Assembly (NCBI GenBank): GCA_039105265.1
Contig: JAPFFF010000031.1
Location: 1,550,001-1,614,000, forward strand
Direction of reading: 5' to 3'
DNA: 64,000 nt
Origin: Tritrichomonas musculus
Lineage: Eukaryota > Parabasalia > Tritrichomonadida > Tritrichomonadidae
Shown here: piece by piece, positions 54,932 to 62,731 of the stretch
How positions within the stretch are numbered: position 1 is the stretch's first letter
Layout of the letters: the number at the start of each line of letters is the position of its first letter
Notes under the pieces: model-generated
What the model saw: the letters and a program-made list of their open reading frames with translations, nothing else
The model's database searches: none
Told to the model about the DNA's origin: nothing
Made by a program: the position numbers and the translations under genes

Positions 54932-57106
54932 CTATGCAAAATCCGCATCATTTAATATTTTGTTCACTGCTCTAGGAATTAATTCATCCTCCAATCTTTG
55001 GTATTGTTGGTCATCACCTTGATTTTTAAGATATACAAATTTGAAAGCATCTTTAATCTCATTAATTGTTCCTTCCTTGTTATTCACGTTCTTTCCTTTC
55101 AAAGCATTAATCAGCTTCGTTTTATTCTTGTCTAACAAAGACGTGACTATTATTGAAACAGCGTGACGAATTACATCAATGCTGTATGTCAGTCTACTCT
55201 CTTCTAAGTCGTAGAACATCTTGTGGAAGAGGCCGTACAAGTTGCAGTACATCTGTTTGGCTAACTCGTTGCCAGCATTTGATGCTTTTTTCATGTATCT
55301 GAGAGCCTCGTCTTCTGGAAGCAAGTTTACTATAATTGGAATCGATTTGTTGAAAAATAGTTCTGAATCTGACTTGTTGAAATATTTTATTTTTTCTTCA
55401 TAAATCTGGAATGCATAATTGAATGTCAATTTGGCCGCTTCTTTTGAATTGGTTGTCTCAGCCCTACCAATGTAGTCGTTGGCCAATCTTTCGTTTTTAG
55501 GCACGTTCAAGTAACCACGAAGGAGGATTGTTGCATAAAAAAGCATTGCAGCTTGGTTTCCTCGATCAGCTGATTCGTTGATGAGATGGACGATTTCATT
55601 CAGGTTGATTAGTGAGTACTCGTCATTTATCTTTGAAATTGCACAGAACAGCATCGAGTTTGTATCTTTGTGCTTGATTCCTTCAGAGAAATAATGCCCT
55701 TCTAGCATTTGATTAGCATCTACTCCGTCTTTTTCATTCAGCATTCGAGCCACGTAACCATTTGCACGAAAATTGCCATGATCGGCTGCTTCTTTGAAGT
55801 AATTGAAGGCTTCTTTCTTGTTCTCTGCGACATTTTCGCCACAGTAAAGCATGAGAGCGTAGTTGTACATCGCAATAGGACTTCCTTTATCAGCACAACT
55901 TTTGAATAAGTCAGCAATTTCATTCCTGTTTAATTCGTCTAATTTTTCATCAATGAAGTACTTCAAAGCATCGCCATCACCCATTCTTATCGCACTCTTT
56001 AAGTAGTTCGTTGCTTCATTCTTTTTGCCTTCCTTTATAAGTAGACTAGCGCATTGCTGCATCGCATACGTGTTGTTTTGTGCAGCTGCAATTCTGTAGT
56101 AGTGAAAGGCCTCTTTTTCGTCGACTGGGACGTTTTCGCCTGTTCGAAGCATGTCTGCATATCTGACAGCTTGGACTATATTGCCGGAATCAGCTTTCTG
56201 CCTGACTAAATTTGGGTCTTTAAGTTTATCAAATGTAGCAAGGTAACTAGCGACAATATTTTCATCAACTTGCATAGCTTCTTTGAAATCTGGAGATTTG
56301 ATTTTCTCTACGATATCTTTAAAAGATGGCCTTTGTGTTGGCTCTGCTGCCCAACAGTTTTGTATGAATTCTTTGATAATAGTATTTTTAATATTGTCAA
56401 TGGTTAATGGTCGGAAACCATTAACAACCCGTTGAATGAAATTGTAATTATCTGTAGGTATAGTATAAGCAGGTTGTTGGGTGATAATTTCGAGCATTGT
56501 AATCGCAAATGAATATACGTCAACTTTATTAGAATAGTTCCCAGAAACAACTTCTGGGGCTAAGTATGCCGTAGTTCCTATGTCGGTGCCCATTCCTTGG
56601 GATCCAAATCTTGATATACCAAGATCACCAATAATTGGATGATCATTTTCGTCTAAAAGTATATTTTCCGGCTTTAAATCACGATGAGTAATGTTGACTA
56701 AATGAAGAAATTTCATACCTTCAGCGATGCCAAGGATTATTATGTATTTTTTGGATAATGAAATCTCGTTCTTTCGTAAATAAGAATTAAGATTTTTTGG
56801 ATAGTATTTTGTAATAATTATCGGGCTTTGTACAATTTGGGAATACATTTTATAACCATAAAGAGATAAAATAGTTGGGTAATCGATTTGTGATAAGAGA
56901 GAAATTTCTTGATTAAGCCTATTTCCATTGGAGCGTATGAATTCAGGTTTATAAATTTTAACACAATACTTTTCTTGTGTTTGTTTATTTTTGTATTGTA
57001 CAGTATTAGCAGAATTTCCTCCACTAATAAAGCCTATTTCTTCAAAATTATTTAAATCCATATCTTTAGATGTATCAATCCAATAATTGACTGTGGGGTT
57101 TAACAT
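54932..57106 (-). CDS. TKL-like protein kinase with Sel1 repeats
   Basis: 724 residues from ATG at 57106. Kinase domain about 20-275, apparently active: SGGNSANTV loop, K50 (CVK), E67, HRDLKPEN (141-148), DLG in the DFG position (161-163), APE (183-185), KVDVYSF. The Sel1/TPR-like helical repeats run from about 300 to 600 (RYADMLRTGENVPVDEKEAF; NYALMLYCGENVAENKKEAF). The C-terminal about 100 residues are helical without a recognised domain. Probably a soluble signalling kinase with a scaffold. Spacing to the calpain gene is 198 bp. The gene is bracketed by an exact 29-bp inverted repeat (54767-54795 and 57154-57182). A poly-T run sits directly before the ATG. Confidence 0.92.
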   Translation of the reverse strand: MLNPTVNYWIDTSKDMDLNNFEEIGFISGGNSANTVQYKNKQTQEKYCVKIYKPEFIRSNGNRLNQEISLLSQIDYPTILSLYGYKMYSQIVQSPIIITKYYPKNLNSYLRKNEISLSKKYIIILGIAEGMKFLHLVNITHRDLKPENILLDENDHPIIGDLGISRFGSQGMGTDIGTTAYLAPEVVSGNYSNKVDVYSFAITMLEIITQQPAYTIPTDNYNFIQRVVNGFRPLTIDNIKNTIIKEFIQNCWAAEPTQRPSFKDIVEKIKSPDFKEAMQVDENIVASYLATFDKLKDPNLVRQKADSGNIVQAVRYADMLRTGENVPVDEKEAFHYYRIAAAQNNTYAMQQCASLLIKEGKKNEATNYLKSAIRMGDGDALKYFIDEKLDELNRNEIADLFKSCADKGSPIAMYNYALMLYCGENVAENKKEAFNYFKEAADHGNFRANGYVARMLNEKDGVDANQMLEGHYFSEGIKHKDTNSMLFCAISKINDEYSLINLNEIVHLINESADRGNQAAMLFYATILLRGYLNVPKNERLANDYIGRAETTNSKEAAKLTFNYAFQIYEEKIKYFNKSDSELFFNKSIPIIVNLLPEDEALRYMKKASNAGNELAKQMYCNLYGLFHKMFYDLEESRLTYSIDVIRHAVSIIVTSLLDKNKTKLINALKGKNVNNKEGTINEIKDAFKFVYLKNQGDDQQYQRLEDELIPRAVNKILNDADFA

Positions 57107-57153
57107 TTGGAAGAAAAAAAAAAAAAAAAAAAGAATAAAACATAGAAATATAA

Positions 57154-57182
57154 TTGAGAGTACTCATATAAATTTTTATTAA
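57154..57182. repeat. 29-bp inverted repeat, right arm
   Basis: Partner of 54767-54795; core GAGTACTCAT. It lies 48 bp upstream of the kinase gene start at 57106. Confidence 0.9.
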
Positions 57183-57351
57183 TGAAGCATAATGGATTTT
57201 AATTGCAGAAATAAATTTTTTTGACAGGCTTTATTTTATTCATTGAGAATTATTGTCATTGCAAATTATTCCTTCGGAAATTTGATCGATATGTTATTGT
57301 GAAAAGTATTGGAATAAGATATCTAATGCATTTCATCAATTCTTACAAAGA

Positions 57352-57477
57352 GCAATAATTCCCAAAAAACATTAAATTCATCAAAGCTTATGCATTTGAA
57401 TATTGTGCACAACTCAAATCTTTAGAAATTCTAAAAGATTCTGAATTAAAAAAAAATTTACAAATTAGAATTTAGTG
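57352..57477 (+). pseudogene. LRR_5 repeat scrap
   Basis: Reads IKFIKAYAFEYCAQLKSLEI and KDSEL, a BspA-type LRR_5 repeat, after an IIPK-like start one base out of frame. It ends at a stop near 57475. No more of the gene is seen. Confidence 0.65.
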
Positions 57478-57577
57478 ATGCATCATTAAAATCAATCATG
57501 AAATATATAAAAGAATAAAAATGTTTCGAAAAGATTTAATTGAGGTTTTTATAGAAAAAAAAAAAAAATTATTTTCT

Positions 57578-59137
57578 TTATTCATCATCATATTCATATT
57601 CATATTCAGAAACATATTCAGAAATATTATCACCTTGAGGTAGAACTCGAAGTGCCTTAGCTGATTGCAATAAGATATCTTCATCAGAAAGAATTAAGAC
57701 CTGAAGAATATCATTTTCCATAAGATTGAGATTTTTGAGAGTAATTTCTTTTCTTAAAACTTTGCCTGCAAATAAAATGGAAACATTTTCTGGATTGACA
57801 TTATCTCCCATGTTTTGTGATTCTTTCTTAGCAATTTCGAGTATCACGTTGCCAATCGTCGTACTTTCTTTGAATTCAATTTTAGTAATTGGATCATGAT
57901 TAATTTGAAAATTGTAAAAAACTCTTTTTTCTCTTTCTTTTTCTCTTTCTTTTTCTTTTTCTCTTTCTTTTTCTTTTTCTCTTTCTTTTTCTCTTTCTTT
58001 TTCTTTTTCTCTTTCTTTTTCTTTTTCTTCTTTAACAATCTTACTTGTTTTTGGTTTGAATAATGAAAATCCTTTTCTAGTCTTTTGGGATTTAACAGTG
58101 TCTTTCTTTATCTTTTTTGATTTATCTGTGCTTTTCTCTTTGTTTTTTTCATCACTTTTTAGAGAAATATTCTTAAACCGTGTATTTTCACTTTTAAGCT
58201 TGTCATTTTCATTTATCAAACGTTGAATCTCTTCTGAAAGCTGGCTGTTCTCTCTTTTTAGTTCTTTATTCTTTGAAAACAATATTTGATTTTCACTAGT
58301 TAGTGTCATATCTGAACATCTTGCCTTTAATTTCTTAATTTCAATCATCAATCTTTGAACTTCATCTTCAAATTGACACTTTTCTCTTTCTAGCTGTTTA
58401 CTTTCGGTTTTCAATTTTTGATTTTCTATTTTGAGCTTTTTTATTTCAACTGCTGATTTGTCTCTTTCTTTTTCAAGTGTTTCATTTAATTTAAGCAGCT
58501 TTTCAACAGGATCATTTGCTTCTTTAATTTCGTCAATGTAATTTAAAACTTCGTCTTCATCAACATCATCGAGAAAATAATTTTTGTCACTTGAAAGTTT
58601 CTCGTAAATTACTTTGAATGTCGGACAATCTTTTGGGTTCTTGGACCAACATTTGACAATGAGGTCATAAATGCTTTGCTTAACAGGGAACTTAAATTTA
58701 GGTCTTAAATCATTTTGTACTATCTGAATTCGAAACTGGAAGTCGTTCATTTCTTCAGCTTTTGGATAAGGCACCAAATCGGTTACAATTTCGAACATAA
58801 GGATTGCAAAGGAATAAACGTCTGCTTTTGTATCATATTTTTCACCTTCAATCACTTCAGGTGCCATGTATATTAATGTTCCTCCATACATGCTTTGACT
58901 TTTTGAATGACCCGTCTCAAAAATTTTGGAGAGACCAAAATCAGTGATTAGTGGGCAAAAATTATCATCAAGTAAAACATTATCTGGTTTGAGGTCTCTA
59001 TGAATTATATTTCGGTCATGGAGATACTTCATGCCTCGAGCAATTCCAATGAGAATAATTTGGCGAGTGGTGTTGGTGTAATCTTTTGGTCCATTGGAAT
59101 TTTGAATTTGTTTGAGAACTGTCACAAGAGAAATCAT
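57578..59137 (-). CDS. N-truncated kinase with coiled coil and ubiquitin-like tail
   Basis: 519 residues from ATG at 59137. It begins in the middle of a kinase domain. The N-lobe (glycine loop, VAIK lysine, alpha-C) is missing, while HRDLKPDN (46-53), DFG (66-68), MAPE (91-94), KADVYSF and CWSKNPKDCPTF are intact. A coiled coil follows (about 215-330; heptads LKIENQKLKTESKQLE), then a basic KKIKKDTVKSQK segment, an EKEREKEK repeat (about 375-412; from a simple CTTTTT/CTCTTT repeat at 57930-58030) and a ubiquitin-like domain (about 413-492; FKESTTIGNVILEIAKKE, GKVLRKEITLKNLNLMENDI). The tail is acidic and tyrosine-rich. The missing N-lobe coincides with a 65-bp inverted ankyrin segment at 59120-59184, which supplies the ATG and the first about six codons. 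It is probably a rearranged, non-functional kinase, although the coiled coil and ubiquitin-like part could act alone. Confidence 0.8.
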   Translation of the reverse strand: MISLVTVLKQIQNSNGPKDYTNTTRQIILIGIARGMKYLHDRNIIHRDLKPDNVLLDDNFCPLITDFGLSKIFETGHSKSQSMYGGTLIYMAPEVIEGEKYDTKADVYSFAILMFEIVTDLVPYPKAEEMNDFQFRIQIVQNDLRPKFKFPVKQSIYDLIVKCWSKNPKDCPTFKVIYEKLSSDKNYFLDDVDEDEVLNYIDEIKEANDPVEKLLKLNETLEKERDKSAVEIKKLKIENQKLKTESKQLEREKCQFEDEVQRLMIEIKKLKARCSDMTLTSENQILFSKNKELKRENSQLSEEIQRLINENDKLKSENTRFKNISLKSDEKNKEKSTDKSKKIKKDTVKSQKTRKGFSLFKPKTSKIVKEEKEKEREKEKEREKEREKEKEREKEKEREKEREKRVFYNFQINHDPITKIEFKESTTIGNVILEIAKKESQNMGDNVNPENVSILFAGKVLRKEITLKNLNLMENDILQVLILSDEDILLQSAKALRVLPQGDNISEYVSEYEYEYDDE

Positions 59138-59184
59138 TCCTTTGTATCAAGCTGTTAAAAGAAGCATGAAAATAGATGTTGTTA
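59120..59184. repeat. Inverted 65-bp ankyrin segment, arm 1
   Basis: Reverse complement of 60347-60411. On the plus strand it reads ankyrin PLYQAVKRSMKIDVV. It forms the breakpoint of the truncated kinase gene. Confidence 0.85.
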
Positions 59185-59479
59185 ATATTTCTTTGGTTCA
59201 TTTTTCTATAGTTCGCAATTTCACAGAAAAATAAAAACAAAATTTCAGAAAAAAAATTTTATTCAACTTGATTGAATATTACGAGAAAATGAAGATCAAT
59301 TTATTTAAGATGAATGATTAATTAATGTTATTATCTCTTCTTTTGTGGATAAATCTGCTGGCTTTCTTCCTTGTTTATCGATGATATTAACATCAATATT
59401 TTTATTACCTAATAATAATTTTACAATTTGTACATTTCCTTTTGCAACTGCTTCGTGCAAAGCTGTTTCCTCTTTATCA

Positions 59480-60200
59480 ACAACTTCCTCCTCTTCTTCT
59501 TCCCTTCTATTTTCTTCTTCTTCTTCACTTCTATTTTCTACTTCTTCTTCTTCACTTCTATTTTCTTCTTCTTCTTCTTCTTCACTTCTATTTTCTACTT
59601 CTTCTTCTTCACTTCTATTTTCTTCTTCTTCTTCTTCACTTCTATTTTCTTCTTCTTCTTCTTCACTTCTATTTTCTACTTCTTCTTCTTCACTTCTTTT
59701 TTTCTTCTTCTTCACTTCTATTTTCTTCTTCTTCTTCACTTCTATTTTTTCTTCTTCTTCACTTCTATTTTTTCTTCTTCTTCTTCACTTCTATTTTCTT
59801 CTTCTTCTTCTTCTTCACTTCTATTTTCTACTTCTTCTTCTTCACTTCTATTTTCTACTTCTTCTTCTTCACTTCTTTTTTTCTTCTTCTTCACTTCTAT
59901 TTTCTTCTTCTTCTTCACTTCTATTTTTTCTTCTTCTTCACTTCTATTTTTTCTTCTTCTTCTTCACTTCTATTTTTTCTTCTTCTTCACTTCTATTTTC
60001 TTCTTCTTCACTTCTATTTTCTTCTTCTTCACTTCTATTTTCTTCTTCTTCTTCACTTCTATTTTCTTCTTCTTCTTCTTCACTTCTATTTTCTTCTTCT
60101 TCTTCACTTCTATTTTCTTCTTCTTCTTCACTTCTATTTTCTTCTTCTTCACTTCTATTTTCTTCTTCTTCACTCCTATTTTCTACTTCTTCTTCATCTT
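59480..60200. repeat. GAA-rich minisatellite (ENRSEEEE coding type)
   Basis: Units of about 18-30 bp, on the plus strand CTTCTTCTTCACTTCTATTT and length variants. Groups of units are themselves duplicated (the 59500-59760 block resembles 59780-59950). Some units have an extra T, which changes the frame. Long serine/phenylalanine frames on the plus strand are by-products. Confidence 0.9.
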
Positions 60201-60346
60201 CTTTTGCATGTTTTATTTTGTTACCAAGTTTTTTGTATTTCCATGAATAAATGATTTCTGATTTAATTCTACCCTTCTGTTCAATTTTTCTTGTTTAATT
60301 TTTGTTATAGCATTTATATTGATATCTTTACGTTCGAGTAATAATT

Positions 60347-60411
60347 TAACAACATCTATTTTCATGCTTCTTTTAACAGCTTGATACAAAGGAATGATTT
60401 CTCTTGTGACA
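60347..60411. repeat. Inverted 65-bp ankyrin segment, arm 2 (in its own gene)
   Basis: Lies in the minus-strand ankyrin frame (PLYQAVKRSMKIDVVKLLL) and is therefore the source copy of 59120-59184. Confidence 0.85.
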
Positions 60412-60614
60412 ATGTGTTCACCTTCATTTATATATTCTCTTCCATGCTCAATTGATTGAAGATTAATATCAACATCTTCTCTTTTGATAAGCAATTTAAC
60501 GATATCAATGTTCTTGTATCCTTCTCTTATTGCTGTATATAAAGGTGTGACAATATAATCATAATTGTTCGATTTCATGTTAACTTTAATATTTTTATGA
60601 TTAAGTAAAATATA

Positions 60615-60815
60615 AAACTAAACTTTTGGTTTATTGTCATTCAACTTTGATGACAATCTCTCACTGAGGCACTTGTTTGGCGATGATTATTTATGGGGGA
60701 CTTTGATGGCGTTCATCTCTCTATGAAGCATATTTCGAAATATATTGGTTTTTAAAATATTAGTATTTTTATCAAAAAGTTTAACTTTCATACAACAAAC
60801 CAAAAGTTTAGTTTT
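60615..60815. mobile_element. 201-bp MITE-like element
   Basis: Inverted ends AAAACTAAACTTTTGGTTTA and the matching AAACCAAAAGTTTAGTTTT. It sits exactly between the 5' border of the ankyrin remnant and the 3' end of the membrane-protein remnant, whose stop codon (60808-60810) lies within its right end. Family and target duplication are not clear. Confidence 0.65.
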
Positions 60816-62106
60816 CTATTTTAAATTCTTGATATATTGACAAGTACAATGATATTTGTACAAAAACAACAACGCAGGCTACAACGATTCCAACAATCAT
60901 TCCAACATTTGGTCCATTCTTTTTGAATTTGTAAGTATACTGTTCTTGAACGCTGAAATCTAATTTGCATTCTTCATCCTTCTTGATCCTAAAATTCTCA
61001 CTTTCGGTAGTCACGATTATTTTGGGCTTATTTTGTACCTTATCCCAATTTCCTTCAGTAGCGATTACCACTGTTTCCCTATCATCCATGAGATCTGGCA
61101 ATTCGCTCGGAGGAACACCTGTTGAAATTGTTATATTTAGCTACTGGTAGACTTTAATGGTTTCATCTTCAAGTTTGATGAGTATATAATTGGATAAAAC
61201 GTATAAACCTAACGTGTTTGCAAAAGTATATGGAATTGTATATTTGTACATACCATAACTAACACACCAAGAAGTTGATTGGTATGAGATTGCATATTTA
61301 TTCATGCAATTATTGTAGAGTACTAATATATATTGATCAATTTTGCCAACATTTTTTTTCTCATCATTATCAAAAAGATTCTCATGAGTGTCATCATTTG
61401 CGTATAAGAATTTTGTTTGGATTTTTTTATTGCTTGATGAAACGTGACAGTCATATAAATACAGAGAGTCACAATTTAAATCACTATTAACAATTTCAAT
61501 TGAAAAATCTGATATTGTTAGGAATGATACTTTATCTTTAATGTTTCCAGCGATGCTTGCATAAGTTTAGGCTTTTGGACTTTTATTTTTTTTAGATTCA
61601 ATTGAGCTAGCAAGTTTCATTATTTTTTCTTGGCTTCCATCAAATGATAATTTGGTCATCTTCTTATGTATTCTTTAAATGATCTTTGCATAAAAGTCTA
61701 CTTTATTTGAAAAAGATGAATATGTTGGTGGACGAATCATAATGACAACCATTTGGCTTTTCAATTTGCTGAAATCAATTGTTTGATCGACTGTTGTTCC
61801 TGCATAAAACAATATGTCTGTCTTTTTGTCAATCTTAGAAATTTTTTTGGATAAATCTTGTCCGTTTGAACCTTCAATTCCAAGAAAACATTTAGCTACT
61901 GCATTACATAACTCTTTTTCATCCTTATCTTCTACTTTTGAACATTCTTTTTTCATCGATTCTTTTAAGTCATTTAGCCGACTCTTCAATCGATCTATAT
62001 CTTCTTCTTCTATATCTTCATCAACAAATAAAAAAGACATCTTTGGAATTTCAATCTTTGATAAACATAGGAAAGGTAATATAAAAGCAAGGATGAAATT
62101 AAACAT
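60808..62106 (-). pseudogene. Type I membrane protein gene, broken
   Basis: ATG at 62106 opens a signal peptide (MFNFILAFILPFLCLS) and a luminal/extracellular part (KKISKIDKKTDILFYAGTTV) to a stop at 61675. A second frame resumes from about 61660 (MTKLSFDGSQEKIMKLASSI) and is cut by TAA near 61567 and TAG near 61143. It includes DCHVSSSNKKI and YAISYQSTSWCVSYGMYKY. The last part (PSELPDLMDDRETVVIATEG) leads to a membrane helix (GMIVGIVVACVVVFVQISLY) and a short cytosolic tail, stop at 60808. Overall the protein would be about 430 residues with signal peptide and a single C-terminal membrane segment. I recognise no named family. A surface-protein role fits the topology. Confidence 0.7.
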
Positions 62107-62731
62107 GAAAAAAAAAATCTTTAATTACGTTTTCAAAAAAATATGAGAATAAAAATGTTTTCTGACATGTCAGATTAAAAAATTTGAGATAATAAAATGA
62201 TTAACTATACAAAAATGAAAGTATTCGATAGGCATTAGAATTTTCTGTATTTATTGTATCGATTTGGTGATTTTTACTCGATAAATAACATTTACATGAG
62301 TGGAACCGTATATATGTCTATTAATGAAATATTCAATTGTGTCTATAAAAGTTGGTATTTAAATAAACTATTTCCATTATTGGGCAAATGAATGACGATT
62401 TAAAAAGAGAAATTCAAATCTTTTAGAGCTAAAAAAGAAAATTTGAAGAAAAGAAATGTTAAATTTAATGTAGATACATGTTATAGAGCATTTTGTTTAT
62501 AGTTAAATAAAGCAGAGGAGATACTTTTTTTCAATATCAAATTTTAAGATTCTTTATTTATACAATTTAATTAGAAAAATAAAGCGAAATTAGTATGAAT
62601 TTGTTTTAGCAATTATATACTCAATTATATATAAAACTTCATAAAATGATAGCTGTAAATTTTTATGAATTCTTTTTTATTTGCTGTCATCAATAACAAC
62701 TTTTGAATTTTTTGGTTAATGCATTAACAAA
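62107..62731. other. AT-rich intergenic stretch, no gene seen
   Basis: No credible frame or repeat. It separates the membrane-protein remnant from the 3' end of the BTB gene. Confidence 0.6.

Larger units (their letters stand above)
59305..60612 (-). pseudogene. Ankyrin gene with glutamate-repeat expansion, broken
   Basis: Minus-strand ankyrin repeats flank a long simple repeat. The 5' part is about 60612-60213: end of one repeat (LLNHKNIKVN), then TPLYTAIREGYKNIDIVKLL and PLYQAVKRSMKIDVVKLLL. The 3' part is 59480-59305: TALHEAVAKGNVQIVKLLL, DKQGRKPADLSTKEEI, stop. Between them, 59480-60200 encodes ENRSEEEE-type repeats. The frames do not agree: the 5' frame ends LVTK-stop at 60213, while the E-rich repeat opens one base over (KYKKLGNKIKHAKEDEEEVE), and the unit length varies. 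The DUF3447-type start is missing; homology stops at the MITE border near 60613. Not expected to give a full protein. Confidence 0.75.

Noticed and set aside
59345-60254. Serine/phenylalanine/leucine-rich plus-strand frames of 270-301 codons
   Set aside because: Three overlapping frames across a simple CTT repeat; antisense of the glutamate minisatellite.
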